From the NCBI GenBank assembly GCA_945288535.1, contig CALYQQ010000006.1:62001-126000 (forward strand): a stretch of 64,000 bases of DNA, read 5' to 3'. The notes under the pieces are model-generated. The model was given only the letters and a program-made list of their open reading frames with translations. It searched no databases and was not told where the DNA came from. This DNA comes from an uncultured Enterobacterales bacterium (lineage in GTDB: Bacteria > Pseudomonadota > Gammaproteobacteria > Enterobacterales > CALYQQ01). A program made the translations under genes and the position numbers. Position 1 is the stretch's first letter. The number at the start of each line of letters is the position of its first letter. Shown in pieces: positions 28,650-39,141 of this stretch.

Positions 28650-29102
28650 TTATATGCATATAGATTCACTAGATTCGGGACAAAAATCTAACCAACCTCT
28701 GGCATGTTTTATTAAAAAAATAGATTCTTTGTTCTGCCAAGCAATAGGCAAATGTACCCAATGGTAAAAACGGATCGGATCTTCGTCAGAAGACGTTTGA
28801 CTATAACCGACTAATAACGCTTTATTATCTTGACTCGATAATTTTAAACAAGCATAAAGTTGGTGATGGTTATTTTGTAAACATCTCCAATTATTTGAGG
28901 GTTTGGGCCATGATTGAACTAATCCCCAACTTAACGACGATAATGCCTGATTTTTAGCTCTTAAAAAAACTCGTTCGTCACTGTATAGATAGAGTTGCTC
29001 TGATAACCGTTGGTCAAGCGATATGAGTAATAACAGGCCAGTTATTTGTAATAACATAACCATTGCAATTAAACTATATCCTTGTTGTTCCTTTATTATC
29101 AC
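28650..29102 (-). CDS. ygdB: YgdB-like pseudopilin-associated protein (DUF2509)
   Basis: A 150-residue protein with a short leader (MIIKEQQGYS) and a hydrophobic N-terminal helix (LIAMVMLLQITGLLLLISL) followed by AKNQALSSLSWGLVQSWPKP and two cysteine-containing segments, as in E. coli YgdB. It sits between ppdB and ppdC as in E. coli. The start is GTG, overlapping the ppdB stop (GTGA). It is presumed to act with the neighbouring minor pseudopilins (PilX-like position). Confidence 0.8.
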   Translation of the reverse strand: MIIKEQQGYSLIAMVMLLQITGLLLLISLDQRLSEQLYLYSDERVFLRAKNQALSSLSWGLVQSWPKPSNNWRCLQNNHHQLYACLKLSSQDNKALLVGYSQTSSDEDPIRFYHWVHLPIAWQNKESIFLIKHARGWLDFCPESSESICI

Positions 29103-29671
29103 ATATTTTCTCCTATTACAGTTCTAATAAGTTGATGATGGATAGCCGGAAAGCCTTGCCAATGGGCAGCTAATCGGATAGTAAAGTAGACGGCTTTGCT
29201 GAGTGGATTATTATGTTTAATCACTGAAAATTCCGTGATATTAATTTCTGTTGGATCGATTAATCGTTCCCAATCATGACTCGTACAATCGCTACTTCCT
29301 CTTTTATGTGCTAATTGCCCATTTTTCAAACGGTAAGCGAATCGATCTCTATTTGATGTCGTTAATTGCCAATAATGGTTACGCGTATAGCTATAATAAA
29401 TAATGATACAAAAAGGAATACTGTCATACGTAGACATTATTACGCCTTCCTCTCCTATGGGCAGCATAAATCCAGCACGACTTAAATCTTTTTCTAAGCT
29501 ATGTGTAGCTTGATATAATACTTGTTCTAACCGAAATTGTCGGTAACTATTAATCGCGTATTTAACTAGATGCGGATAAAATGTCGTTATTGATAACAAC
29601 AGTATCGAACCGATTAATAATGCAATGACCATTTCTAGTAATGAAAAACCACATTGCTCATTTATTCGCAT
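29099..29671 (-). CDS. ppdB: PpdB-like minor pseudopilin (PilW type)
   Basis: A 190-residue prepilin with the leader MRINEQCG, then FSLLEMVIALLIGSILLL, a canonical processing site with Glu at +5. The globular part contains SLEKDLSRAGF, a pattern shared with PilW/PulJ-type minor pilins, and two cysteines. It overlaps ppdA by 10 bases and ygdB by 4, indicating one translationally coupled operon. The major pilin and assembly ATPases are not in the window. Confidence 0.85.
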   Translation of the reverse strand: MRINEQCGFSLLEMVIALLIGSILLLSITTFYPHLVKYAINSYRQFRLEQVLYQATHSLEKDLSRAGFMLPIGEEGVIMSTYDSIPFCIIIYYSYTRNHYWQLTTSNRDRFAYRLKNGQLAHKRGSSDCTSHDWERLIDPTEINITEFSVIKHNNPLSKAVYFTIRLAAHWQGFPAIHHQLIRTVIGENM

Positions 29672-30189
29672 TGTGGCACCTCCGCCATAGTGATAGCTGC
29701 CCCTTGTCGTGAGCGGAAACAGCGACGAATGCGTCCCCTAGCTGAAACAATTATTTGTATTTCACCAATACTATTACTAAGACGAATATGTCCTGTCGAT
29801 GCCATATTTCGTCGTCCATAAAAAATAATAGGTGATATAGTAGTATAATCTAAGCGTTGGAGCTCTTTTTCATTTAGATATGCACTTCGTCGAGTAACCT
29901 TCCCGATTGTTTCGCGGCCTTGTTGATGGGAAAATAACATTGCTGTTATCTGCCAATAATTTTTTATCTTTTCAATATGAATAATATAAGATTGATTATA
30001 CCAATTAGCTTGAGCCTGCACATTAATCAGAAAGCGCATTACATTTAGGCTTGCATTTTGCAAAGCCTGATGTTGGTGATGTTGGCTTATAGAATAAGTT
30101 ATTATATTTGCTGTTAATGTCATAATGACCAGCACCACTAATAATTCTAATAGACTAAAGCCGCAAGAGAGAGACGTTATTTTTTTCAT
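29662..30189 (-). CDS. ppdA: PpdA-like minor pseudopilin (GspH/FimT type)
   Basis: A 175-residue prepilin with leader MKKITSLSCG and then FSLLELLVVLVIMTLTANII, giving Glu at +5. The C-terminal domain (GHIRLSNSIGEIQIIVSARGRIR) is typical of GspH/FimT minor pilins, with two cysteines near the end. First gene of the ppd operon, 179 bases after thyA; the thyA terminator lies between, so the ppd genes probably have their own promoter around 30200-30310. Confidence 0.85.
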   Translation of the reverse strand: MKKITSLSCGFSLLELLVVLVIMTLTANIITYSISQHHQHQALQNASLNVMRFLINVQAQANWYNQSYIIHIEKIKNYWQITAMLFSHQQGRETIGKVTRRSAYLNEKELQRLDYTTISPIIFYGRRNMASTGHIRLSNSIGEIQIIVSARGRIRRCFRSRQGAAITMAEVPQCE

Positions 30190-30317
30190 ATGTCTACTCT
30201 AGTTGCAAAATCATTAATGGTCTTTATTAGATAAAAAAATAGCGATTAATGACGTGAATTAATATGTATGTATGTAAAAGTAAACGTTGACAAAATAAAC
30301 ACGATCACAATGATAAG

Positions 30318-30356
30318 ATAAAAAGTAATTACCCCAGATTAAACTGGGGTAATTAA
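30318..30356 (-). terminator. Intrinsic terminator of lgt-thyA
   Basis: TAATTACCCCAG at 30326-30337 pairs perfectly over 12 bases with CTGGGGTAATTA at 30344-30355 around a 6-base loop. On the minus strand it is followed by CTTTTT, about 14 bases past the thyA stop. This is the strongest terminator in the window. Confidence 0.9.
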
Positions 30357-30368
30357 AAAATAAACAAA

Positions 30369-31163
30369 TTAAACTGCAACAGGTGCTTTGATAGGGGGAT
30401 ATGGATTATAACCCTCTATTTCGAAGTCCTCGAAATGATAATCGAAAATAGACGCTGGCTTCCGTTTTATTTTAAGTGTTGGCAATGCCATTGGTGCTCG
30501 ACTCAGCTGTAAACGAGCTTGTTCTAGATGATTAAGATATAAATGTGTATCTCCGCCAGTCCAAACAAATTCACCAACGCCTAGATCACATTGTTGTGCT
30601 AGCATATAGACTAAAAGGGAATAGCTCGCAATGTTAAAGGGTAATCCAAGGAAGACATCACATGAGCGTTGATAAAGTTGACAGGATAGTCTGCCATCTG
30701 CAACGTAAAATTGGAATAACGCATGGCAAGGCGCAAGTGCCATTTGGTCTAATTCGCCTACATTCCATGCAGAGACAATAATACGGCGCGAATCAGGATC
30801 TTGCCTTAACTGATTAACCACATGACTAATTTGATCTATTTGCCGGCCATCCGACGTACCCCATGAACGCCATTGCTTACCATAAACAGGTCCTAAATCA
30901 CCTTTTTCATCCGCCCACTCATCCCAAATTGTGACCTGGTTGTCGTTAAGCCAGTGAATATTTGTATCTCCATTGAGAAACCATAATAACTCATAAATAA
31001 TTGAACGAAGATGACATTTTTTCGTTGTGACCAGTGGAAATCCTTGTTTTAAATCAAAACGCATTTGATGACCGAATAAGGACAGTGTTCCTGTACCCGT
31101 ACGATCATTTTTTTTTGTGCCGTCCTTGAGGATCTTTTGCATAAGATCAAGATACGGTTGCAT
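30369..31163 (-). CDS. thyA: ThyA, thymidylate synthase
   Basis: ThyA makes dTMP from dUMP using methylene-tetrahydrofolate. The 264-residue length equals that of E. coli. Visible motifs are the folate and phosphate sites ([18 protein letters not shown]), the catalytic cysteine in [30 protein letters not shown] and the C-terminal [14 protein letters not shown] precedes the ATG. It lies 7 bases after lgt, with which it is evidently cotranscribed. Confidence 0.98.
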   Translation of the reverse strand: MQPYLDLMQKILKDGTKKNDRTGTGTLSLFGHQMRFDLKQGFPLVTTKKCHLRSIIYELLWFLNGDTNIHWLNDNQVTIWDEWADEKGDLGPVYGKQWRSWGTSDGRQIDQISHVVNQLRQDPDSRRIIVSAWNVGELDQMALAPCHALFQFYVADGRLSCQLYQRSCDVFLGLPFNIASYSLLVYMLAQQCDLGVGEFVWTGGDTHLYLNHLEQARLQLSRAPMALPTLKIKRKPASIFDYHFEDFEIEGYNPYPPIKAPVAV

Positions 31164-31170
31164 ATACCCT

Positions 31171-32037
31171 CTACTCTTTTACGTGTAATGAAGCTGCTTT
31201 TTTAGGCCAAAGCATCATAATAAGGCCAATAATAATCATTGGTAATGACAATAATTGTCCCATGCTTATAACACCAGCAAGTAAACCAATTTGTGCATCA
31301 GGCTCACGAAAATATTCAGTAATAAAACGGAAACTACCATAACCAATAAGGAATAATGCAGTAATACTGCCGAGACGATGAGGTTTACGTTGGTAAACAT
31401 TTAATAAAATGAACAATAGAATACCTTCAAAAAATAACTGATAAAGCTGGGAAGGATGGCGTGGTAACATGCCATGCTCCATTAATGGAGCCCACATTGG
31501 ATGTTCAACGATATAACGTTGATCAGCATTTATCGCCGTAGGAAAACGCATTCCCCAACTAATATTCGTAACACGTCCCCATAATTCACCATTAATAAAG
31601 TTGCCCAACCGACCAAGACCTAAGCCAAAGGGAATTAAAGGTGCAACAAAGTCCGAAACTTGAAGAAAGCGACGATGGTTACGCCAAGCAAAAATAAACA
31701 TCATGGTTATTACACCAAGTAAACCACCATGAAACGACATCCCCCCTTGCCAAACTCGGAATAAATAGAGTGGATCAGCTAAAAATAAGGGAAAATTATA
31801 AAATATGACATATCCTACACGTCCACCGATGAAGACCCCGATAAAACATAGGTAAATTAAGTTTTCTACTTCTTCTTTACTCCAACCACTATTAGGCTTA
31901 TTAGCTCGTTTTGTAGCTAACCACCACGCAAATAAAAAACCAAGAAGATACATTAGACCATACCAGTGTAATGCTACAGGTCCGATAGAAAAAATAACTG
32001 GGTCAAAATTTGGAAAATTTAAAAAATGAGTAATCAT
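31171..32037 (-). CDS. lgt: Lgt, prolipoprotein diacylglyceryl transferase
   Basis: Lgt attaches diacylglycerol from phosphatidylglycerol to the lipobox cysteine of prolipoproteins. The 288-residue, seven-helix inner-membrane protein has the signature [14 protein letters not shown] near residues 143-156, [13 protein letters not shown] and [12 protein letters not shown]. In E. coli the order is rppH-ptsP-lgt-thyA; here ptsP is missing and lgt follows rppH after 120 bases. Confidence 0.97.
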   Translation of the reverse strand: MITHFLNFPNFDPVIFSIGPVALHWYGLMYLLGFLFAWWLATKRANKPNSGWSKEEVENLIYLCFIGVFIGGRVGYVIFYNFPLFLADPLYLFRVWQGGMSFHGGLLGVITMMFIFAWRNHRRFLQVSDFVAPLIPFGLGLGRLGNFINGELWGRVTNISWGMRFPTAINADQRYIVEHPMWAPLMEHGMLPRHPSQLYQLFFEGILLFILLNVYQRKPHRLGSITALFLIGYGSFRFITEYFREPDAQIGLLAGVISMGQLLSLPMIIIGLIMMLWPKKAASLHVKE

Positions 32038-32157
32038 TTCTCACCATAGTATTGTTTATTTTATTGAGTACCTACTGTTTCACAGCGTATGAGAACAGTG
32101 AACCTATTCTTTTCTAACAACGATTTTATTTACATGTAAGGCGTTATCTAAAGGCTA

Positions 32158-32691
32158 TTAATTATATCGTTTACGGCGGTTACGTCCCATCATTGTAGAT
32201 CGCTTATTTGGTTCAGATAAGTTAAATACAATATGTGAAAACTCTTTCATCACTCGCCGGTAAACATCTCGTTTAAAAGAAACAACTTGTCTTACCGGAT
32301 ACCAATAGCTAACCCATCGCCAATCATCGAATTCAGGAATTGGCGTTCGTTGCATATCAATAGCATCGTCACTAACATCTAATTGTAATAAAAACCATTT
32401 TTGCTTTTGCCCAATACAAACAGGTTTAATATCCCAACGCACTAATCTTTTAGGTAGTTTATAGCGTAACCAATTTCTCGTCGTTGCTAATACTTTGACA
32501 TCTTTTTTTCTTAAACCTACCTCTTCAAAAAGTTCGCGATACATTGCCTGTTCCGCACTTTCGTCTTGATTGATTCCGCCCTGCGGAAACTGCCATGAGT
32601 GCTGTCCATACCGACGCGCCCATAACACTTGCCCTTGTTTGTTACAAATAATAATACCAACATTTGGGCGGTAGCCATCATTATCGATCAC
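32158..32691 (-). CDS. rppH: RppH, RNA pyrophosphohydrolase
   Basis: RppH removes pyrophosphate from mRNA 5' ends and so starts RNase E-dependent decay. The 177-residue protein has the Nudix box [20 protein letters not shown] (completed by VGL), plus [20 protein letters not shown] and [16 protein letters not shown]. The start is GTG, preceded by AGGGG, giving [10 protein letters not shown] as in E. coli. The 5' region faces mutH across the DARS2-like intergenic stretch. Confidence 0.97.
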   Translation of the reverse strand: MIDNDGYRPNVGIIICNKQGQVLWARRYGQHSWQFPQGGINQDESAEQAMYRELFEEVGLRKKDVKVLATTRNWLRYKLPKRLVRWDIKPVCIGQKQKWFLLQLDVSDDAIDMQRTPIPEFDDWRWVSYWYPVRQVVSFKRDVYRRVMKEFSHIVFNLSEPNKRSTMMGRNRRKRYN

Positions 32692-32701
32692 CCGACTACC
32701 C

Positions 32702-33019
32702 CTAATAGTTCATCTTTAATAATAAGTTAATTGTTTCATACAACGCGAACAGGGTAAACATGATAATGCAATTGCTCTGTGTTAATTTAGTGGATACAGC
32801 GTAAAATAAAGAAAACAATGAAATAAAATCTTTATATTTTAAAGCATTATTTTGAATACACCAGGTAACAAAGGTAAATATGTAGCAAAACATTTTTAAT
32901 GTCGTCAAATAGAACTCATTAACTAAATGCGCATAATACCATTTATAAGGATGCCGGTGATATTGATGAATTATTGATAAACTAGCCGCGCGGTAATACT
33001 CGCAAAAGAGTAACATCAT
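32702..33019 (-). CDS. Doubtful small hydrophobic ORF upstream of rppH
   Basis: A 105-codon frame with two ATGs at 33019 and 33016 and AAGAG immediately upstream. It encodes a Phe-, Tyr- and Leu-rich sequence with possible membrane helices near residues 40-55 and 82-100. It ends 10 bases before rppH, which would suit an operon. I recognise no family, and the amino-acid composition is what AT-rich non-coding DNA gives. It may instead be untranslated leader. Confidence 0.25.
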   Translation of the reverse strand: MMLLFCEYYRAASLSIIHQYHRHPYKWYYAHLVNEFYLTTLKMFCYIFTFVTWCIQNNALKYKDFISLFSLFYAVSTKLTQSNCIIMFTLFALYETINLLLKMNY

Positions 33020-33650
33020 CTCTTACAGAGTTATTTTATCTTATATCATTATGACTTTTATCGTCTCATAAAATGAAATAAGCTGATTAATAGTATTTGT
33101 AAATTTTTCATTCATTCACTTTTCCACTATTATTGTGGATAACATTGTTAGCAAACGTGTAATTATGTGTGGAAGAAATCGTAATAATACTAAAACATGG
33201 TAGAATAATAGCCGTTAATCAATATAAATCATCATGTTACATTTTGAAGATCACTGACATACGTTTAACAATAACTCACAATTATTCTGTCTACTATCTG
33301 TTCATAAAGAATGTTTCGCATTATATTTATTCAAAAATAGTGTGCTTCTAATACAAATAAACCAGCAAAATATCTCTATTCACAGTTATCCCAAAAAACT
33401 GTGGATAACATAGTGTAAAAACCTGTTTATTAGTGTTGAATTTTATTTTTCCCATATTGACTTATCGTCAAAATTAATAGAAAAGGCAAGTTTTTTTCTT
33501 TAGTAATCATTATGCTGACAAATATGATGAAAAGAACGATTATCTATGCCAAGATTTACTTATCTACTTGCTCATTTTTTAACCTATTTATGTTCGTTAT
33601 TTGTGATAAGCTCGATCGTTTTTTATCTAGCAATATAAAGGATCACTTTT
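33020..33650. other. Gene-free stretch upstream of mutH (rppH-mutH intergenic region)
   Basis: These 631 bases lie between divergent rppH and mutH. They hold two consensus DnaA boxes and partial boxes described separately, and presumably the mutH promoter near the right end. A 60-codon frame at 33169-33351 is not credible as a gene. Confidence 0.5.
33120..33408. promoter_or_regulatory. DnaA-box cluster at the DARS2-equivalent position
   Basis: Two exact boxes TGTGGATAA lie at 33134-33142 and 33400-33408. Each faces an opposed near-match: TTTTCCACT at 33120-33128 (one mismatch, 5 bases away) and CTATTCACA at 33376-33384 (one mismatch, 15 bases away), with a weaker TTATCCCAA at 33386-33394 between. 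In E. coli the rppH(ygdP)-mutH intergenic region is DARS2, which regenerates ATP-DnaA with help from Fis and IHF. The same neighbours, opposed boxes and lack of any other content make this a probable DARS2 equivalent. IHF and Fis sites could not be identified by eye. Confidence 0.55.
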
Positions 33651-34337
33651 ATGCGTGTGAATTGGCAGCCTCCTGCTCCCCCTAAAACAGAAGAACAACT
33701 CATGCAACGCGCACATATTTTAGCTGGCCATACTATAGCTGAATTAGCTGAAAATGCATATTTGCCATTACCTTACGACCTAAAGCGAGACAAAGGCTGG
33801 GTCGGTATGCTATTAGAACGCTATTTGGGCGCCAATGCAGGTAGTAAACCGGAGCAAGATTTTCCTGAACTTGGTATTGAGTTAAAAACTATTCCGGTTG
33901 ACCAATCTGGTAGCCCTCTAGAAACAACATTTGTTTGTGTTGCCCCACTTACAGGAAACAGTGGTGTTAGCTGGTTAACGAGTCATGTTAGGCACAAATT
34001 ACAACGTGTTCTATGGATCCCTGTTGAAGGTACAAGGACAATTTCTTTAGGAGAACGACGAATAGGTTCACCCTTATTATGGAGCCCAACTTATGAGGAA
34101 GAAGAACAGTTACGCCGAGATTGGGAAGAATTGATGGATCTTATTGTATTAGGAAAAGTGACTTCTATTACTGCCCGTTATGGCGAAGTACTACAATTAC
34201 GTCCTAAGGCAGCAAATAAACGTGTACTTACCCAGGGTATAGGTTTTAATGGAGAGCCTATTATGACGCCACCACTTGGGTTTTATTTAAAAAAGAACTT
34301 TACTTCTACCCTTTTAAAACGTTATTTTTCATGTTAA
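33651..34337 (+). CDS. mutH: MutH, methyl-directed mismatch repair endonuclease
   Basis: MutH nicks the unmethylated strand at hemimethylated GATC sites when activated by MutS and MutL. The 228-residue protein, close to the E. coli length of 229, shows [16 protein letters not shown], the catalytic [15 protein letters not shown] (Asp, then Glu-x-Lys), [26 protein letters not shown] and the C-terminal [15 protein letters not shown] precedes the ATG. Its presence implies Dam methylation of GATC in this organism and fits the MutL type found at 13142. Confidence 0.98.
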   Translation: MRVNWQPPAPPKTEEQLMQRAHILAGHTIAELAENAYLPLPYDLKRDKGWVGMLLERYLGANAGSKPEQDFPELGIELKTIPVDQSGSPLETTFVCVAPLTGNSGVSWLTSHVRHKLQRVLWIPVEGTRTISLGERRIGSPLLWSPTYEEEEQLRRDWEELMDLIVLGKVTSITARYGEVLQLRPKAANKRVLTQGIGFNGEPIMTPPLGFYLKKNFTSTLLKRYFSC

Positions 34338-34486
34338 ATCGATAAATTTTAGCTACGATTAATTCTTTTATCGTTATCATAGAGTGAACAAAAACTAGGT
34401 GTGCTTACTTGCCTGTTCTATTGATTAACCAATATATTTTAATTAACAATTAAATATGATCTAATCAAAAGCAAATGGTAAATGCA

Positions 34487-37327
34487 TTATATCTCTAACC
34501 AGCAATGCCAATGTTGTTTGACTAAGTTACGTATATCATTAAATTCAGTTACAGCAACTTTCTCAGGACGTTCTTGTAATGTCAGATGATGGATTTCATC
34601 ACGTAAAGTTACATAAGCTGAAATCAAACTTTCAGCCTGCATGTCAGACATAATATTATAGTATGCCATCAATTCAAAAATTCGCACATTGTCTGACCAA
34701 CGAGTTAATTCCGGTTGTTGATGCGCAAAGCGCAGCACTAAATATTGTGCGATAAATTCAATGTCCGTAATTCCTCCTTCATCTCTTTTTAAATCAAAAT
34801 ATTGTTCACGCTTCTCTGTCACTTGACCTCGCATTTTTTCGCGCATAGCAGCGACTTCCTGGCGTAGTAATATTTCTTGTCGTGGTCGGCATAAAATTTC
34901 ATGACGAAGTTGATTGAATTGGGTATATAATTGCGGATCACAATAAACCATACGTGATCGTACTAATGCTTGATGCTCCCATGTCCAAGCTTCATTACGT
35001 TGATAATTTGCAAAAGCACTTATTGTCGTTACGAGTAATCCTGATTCACCTGATGGTCGTAAACGTGCATCAACCTCATATAACACACCAGACAAAGTCC
35101 GAATACTAAATAAATGGATAATTCGCTGTGTTAATCGTTGATAAAAGTGGGTTGCATTAATACTTCTATTACCATCAGTAACGCTATCCTGAGGGCTATC
35201 AATAATAAATACTAAATCAAGATCTGAACCATAACCTAATTCAATACCCCCCAATTTACCATAAGCAACAATAGCAAATCCACGCCCTTGCCGTTGTTGA
35301 AGATGTATAGGTTGACCATAACGTTGTATCATTTGTTGCCAAGCCATGTTTACGACAGCCTCAATAATAGCTTCAGCCAAATAGGTTAAGTGATCACTTA
35401 CTTTCATCACAGGCAGGTCATCACTAATATCGGCCGCTGCAATACGCAGTAACTGTGCTTGTTTAAATTGCCGAAGAGCTTCAAGCTGTTGCTCTTCATC
35501 ATCTGGAATACGAAGTAAATACTGACGAAGTTCATCTTTATACGCATCAAGCGGTAATGGTCGATATAGTGTGACTGGATCCAATAATTCATCAAGTAAT
35601 ATTGGATATTGTGCCAATTGCGTGGCGATCATAGGTGACGCGGCGCATAACCGAATTAAGTGAGCAAGTACTGACGGATATTCAAATAGCAGTTCTAAAT
35701 AAGTTGTACGGGTGATAATACTTGAAAGTAAGTGGCATAACCGCGTTAAGATAATTGGGGCATCATGTCGCTCACAAATAAGCAAAAATAAGCGCGGCAT
35801 CAGTTGATTTAAAACATGACGACCCCGCTGACCGATAGGTCGTTTTGCTATATCACGACGAAAATTTTCTATAATGATACCCATTTCTAAACAAACATTT
35901 TTAGATAAGTTGGGCATTGCCTCGAAGAGATCTTGTTGTTCAAATTGATCAATCCATAGGCACGTATATCGCATATCCGGATAATTCTCTTCTGGTTCAC
36001 AAGGATCTTTATCGACCATATAATTAAATATGGCTCGAATATCCAGCATACGCTTATCAAGGTTTTTTTTCAGTGATGACCAATCATGAAAATCCATTCC
36101 CCATGCTAAACGTGCTTGATCTAGCGGATCTGTTGGTAATGTTTGTGTCTGTTTATCATCAATAGCTTGCAATAAATTTTCTAAGCGACGCAAGAAAAGA
36201 TAGTTCTCTCGTAATATGATAACTTGTTCATGATCCAACAGGGCTAAATGATCAATTTCATCTAATGTAGTCAATAAGGATTGCTGCTGTAATGCCTTTT
36301 CACGCCCACCTCGAATAAGTTGAAAAACCTGAACAATAAATTCTATTTCTCTTATTCCCCCCGCACCTAATTTAATATTATCATGTAAACCACGCCGACG
36401 AACTTCGCGTGCAATCATACTTTTCATATCACGTAATGATTGAATAACGCTAAAGTCAATATAACGACGAAAAACAAAAGGGCGTAAAATCTTTTGTAAT
36501 TCCAAGCGATATAAATTATCAGCTTCACCAAGTATACGTGCTTTCACCATAGCATAACGTTCCCAGTCACGCCCTTGTTCCTGATAATAATCTTCAAAAG
36601 CAGAAAAATTCATGACTAATGGGCCACTATCCCCAAAAGGACGTAAGCGCATATCAACTCGATAGACAAAACCATCTACGGTTATTTGATCTAATACCTT
36701 AATAAGTTTTTGGCCTAATCGAGTAAAGAATTGGTTATTATCTAACTCTTTACGCCCACCTTGCGTTGTACCATATTCTGGATAGACAAAAATAAGATCA
36801 ATATCAGAAGAATAATTTAGTTCACTACCACCAAGTTTACCCATACCTATAATTAATAAAGGTTGTGGTATTCCTTCATGATTATAAGGTGTGCCTAAAT
36901 CGCTGCTAAGTTTTTGGTATAGCCAATTTTTGCTCGCAATAATTAAACATTCCGCCAGTTCACTTAATTGGCATAAAATCTGTTGCGTAGGGTATAATTG
37001 CAAAGTTTGAGCCCAACAAATGCGAACCATAATATATTGACGAAATAGACGTAATTCACGCATTAAATCTGCTTCGGTTTGGCAAGTCTGTAAAATTATG
37101 GATAACCACTGTTGATAATATTTTCCCTCATCAGCTTGTGGCGGTGAAGTATGAATTTTTTCTAACCAATCCGTATGACGAACCAATAATTCCCCCGCAA
37201 ATCGACTTATAGCACAAACAATCTGTGCGGCTTTACTCTCTGCATTAGGTAGTTGATCAAGTAATAATGCAGATGTCGTTTTGAGTGATACGGGCAAAGG
37301 CTTGAATACAGGCATTGGTGACAGCAT
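34487..37327 (-). CDS. glnE: GlnE, glutamine synthetase adenylyltransferase/adenylyl-removing enzyme
   Basis: GlnE sets glutamine synthetase activity by adding and removing AMP according to nitrogen status signalled by PII. The 946-residue protein, as in E. coli, contains two nucleotidyltransferase domains: the N-terminal deadenylylation half with [19 protein letters not shown] (about residues 160-180) and the C-terminal adenylylation half with [18 protein letters not shown] (about 690-710). Both keep the paired aspartates. It is followed upstream by ygiF at a distance of 33 bases, as in E. coli. Confidence 0.97.
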   Translation of the reverse strand: MLSPMPVFKPLPVSLKTTSALLLDQLPNAESKAAQIVCAISRFAGELLVRHTDWLEKIHTSPPQADEGKYYQQWLSIILQTCQTEADLMRELRLFRQYIMVRICWAQTLQLYPTQQILCQLSELAECLIIASKNWLYQKLSSDLGTPYNHEGIPQPLLIIGMGKLGGSELNYSSDIDLIFVYPEYGTTQGGRKELDNNQFFTRLGQKLIKVLDQITVDGFVYRVDMRLRPFGDSGPLVMNFSAFEDYYQEQGRDWERYAMVKARILGEADNLYRLELQKILRPFVFRRYIDFSVIQSLRDMKSMIAREVRRRGLHDNIKLGAGGIREIEFIVQVFQLIRGGREKALQQQSLLTTLDEIDHLALLDHEQVIILRENYLFLRRLENLLQAIDDKQTQTLPTDPLDQARLAWGMDFHDWSSLKKNLDKRMLDIRAIFNYMVDKDPCEPEENYPDMRYTCLWIDQFEQQDLFEAMPNLSKNVCLEMGIIIENFRRDIAKRPIGQRGRHVLNQLMPRLFLLICERHDAPIILTRLCHLLSSIITRTTYLELLFEYPSVLAHLIRLCAASPMIATQLAQYPILLDELLDPVTLYRPLPLDAYKDELRQYLLRIPDDEEQQLEALRQFKQAQLLRIAAADISDDLPVMKVSDHLTYLAEAIIEAVVNMAWQQMIQRYGQPIHLQQRQGRGFAIVAYGKLGGIELGYGSDLDLVFIIDSPQDSVTDGNRSINATHFYQRLTQRIIHLFSIRTLSGVLYEVDARLRPSGESGLLVTTISAFANYQRNEAWTWEHQALVRSRMVYCDPQLYTQFNQLRHEILCRPRQEILLRQEVAAMREKMRGQVTEKREQYFDLKRDEGGITDIEFIAQYLVLRFAHQQPELTRWSDNVRIFELMAYYNIMSDMQAESLISAYVTLRDEIHHLTLQERPEKVAVTEFNDIRNLVKQHWHCWLEI

Positions 37328-37360
37328 AATCAGGCTCCTTTTTTCACCTTGATATCATGT

Positions 37361-38656
37361 TTAGCGTGTACGCCAAAATACCGATGTTGAAAGAGCTACT
37401 CTAATTGCATTAGACCAATCATCTAATTTATTTTGTTGTAATTTATTTAATAATATTGACCAAGATTGGAGATATTTTTGATATTGAGACGTTGGATAAT
37501 AGCCACTAAATAAATACAAGTTAAATAATTGGCGACGTAAGAAAAGGTATTGTACGCGAAATTCCTGCTCATTTTCGATTTCACGAAAGACTTTTTTTAG
37601 TTCGCGGCCTGTACGTTCGAGCATTGTATCCGCAAAGCTTTTGAATGGCATCATAAGTTTATGTTTTGCTTTTTCATCACAAAACATTCGCCATTGTTTT
37701 AGCTGTAGATAATGTAAAAATTTTAGTTTACTTTGTAGGTATTCCTCTCGCCAAACCACATGTTCAGCTTGATCTGATTGCTGAATAAGAGACTGAACGT
37801 GTTCAAGGCATAAGCGTAAAGAATCACTTGCTTTGCGAGGTATAATACATCCCCAGACAAGCCATATCTGGCGGATTAGTGTTAAAGCAGTGAGAACTTG
37901 TTTTTTTCCGCCGTTTTGATGTTTATACCAGCATATTTCATTATGCTGCCAATGCGCTAATGCTAATTCTAATGCAGCAATAAATCCTTGTTCAACGGTG
38001 AAATCTGATGTCACTGGTAATACCGACAAAAATGAAACCTTTAATGGTTCGGCTAAACCAATCATTTGGTAGCCTCTGAAGGCTTTACTTTGATCAAATA
38101 ATTTTAATTTACCACAAGGTGCTAGTTGTTCGGCAAATGCCAATAAAGAATCAGCACTTCCTTTTATGAGTTCTAATTCAATTTCATTAATGGGTTTGTG
38201 TTGTTCACCAGATGTAATACTCCCTTGATCGTAAACCAATTCAATTTGACTATCTGCATAAACAACTAGCCAACGATGCCGGCGAAAATGTGTACTAAAA
38301 AGGAGGTGAACACCTTTGCTTAATGATTCAGGTAATTTTTCATCAGGCCATAAACTTAAGGGTAATTGTGCAATATCGGGTTTTGGTGTTTCCAGTGCAA
38401 TATTGTACTCAATACGTTGAGATAATCCGCCAGTCACTTTCCCATCCGCTTTTATGGTCATTTCATACTGATTTTGATTTTGCCTTACTCTAAGTCCCAT
38501 TTTATGATGGTACAAATAGTGATCTGGCGTATCATAATACTCATTCACTAACTGTAAGGTTGATTTTTTTTCAGTTTTAAATTGAGTAAGTATATTCGGT
38601 AGGATTTTTTCTATATTTTCACGGGCAAGTAACTTTAACTCAATTTCATTTACCAT
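37361..38656 (-). CDS. ygiF: YgiF, inorganic triphosphatase (CYTH-CHAD protein)
   Basis: An inorganic triphosphatase with an N-terminal CYTH domain (about residues 1-200; the signature EIELK near the start, then MGLRVRQNQNQYEMTIK) and a C-terminal CHAD domain of helices rich in basic residues that bind polyphosphate. I chose the ATG at 38656 (MVNEIELK), matching the E. coli start, over an upstream in-frame TTG at 38680. The length is 431 residues against 433 in E. coli. It is cotranscribed with glnE. Confidence 0.94.
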   Translation of the reverse strand: MVNEIELKLLARENIEKILPNILTQFKTEKKSTLQLVNEYYDTPDHYLYHHKMGLRVRQNQNQYEMTIKADGKVTGGLSQRIEYNIALETPKPDIAQLPLSLWPDEKLPESLSKGVHLLFSTHFRRHRWLVVYADSQIELVYDQGSITSGEQHKPINEIELELIKGSADSLLAFAEQLAPCGKLKLFDQSKAFRGYQMIGLAEPLKVSFLSVLPVTSDFTVEQGFIAALELALAHWQHNEICWYKHQNGGKKQVLTALTLIRQIWLVWGCIIPRKASDSLRLCLEHVQSLIQQSDQAEHVVWREEYLQSKLKFLHYLQLKQWRMFCDEKAKHKLMMPFKSFADTMLERTGRELKKVFREIENEQEFRVQYLFLRRQLFNLYLFSGYYPTSQYQKYLQSWSILLNKLQQNKLDDWSNAIRVALSTSVFWRTR

Positions 38657-39141
38657 TTTAACTTTCTCAATAAATTGCAACTGACCTATAGTAAAAACAA
38701 AACCCTTTTTGTTTTTTGTTACTTATAAAAAGTGTTTTATGATTAATCTTTGTATAGTGTGTTATGTCTAATATTCTAAATCACAACGTTGTAATTATAC
38801 CGTAAAATAATAACGATGTATTGACTAACCTGGCGTAAAGTTAAATCAATTAATCAAATTAACAAAGGTAAATTATCACCACAACAGTAGAATGCTTTCC
38901 TTAATACAGAAAAAGTAAATTAATAGTGAATATCATTGATCTGCGTTATATTCAGCCTAATTAGTGCTACATTAAGGCTTTCTTCTTTTATCACAATATG
39001 CTAAAGATATATTAAATTCTAAGATATCATTGGGTTACTATGTATTAACATAAAAATAGAACCTCCTAGAAATGATTTTTACTATTGTACCTTTAAATCA
39101 AACCTTCTACTATTTTGTAATATAATTCTTATGGGAAATAA
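38657..39141. other. Intergenic region between divergent ygiF and ygiM
   Basis: These 485 bases must hold promoters for both directions. A palindrome ACAACGTTGT lies near 38783. No convincing promoter, operator or small gene could be picked out by eye. Confidence 0.4.

Noticed and set aside
33169..33351. 60-codon plus-strand frame between rppH and mutH
   Set aside because: AT-biased composition, no ribosome-binding site, and it runs through the DnaA-box region.
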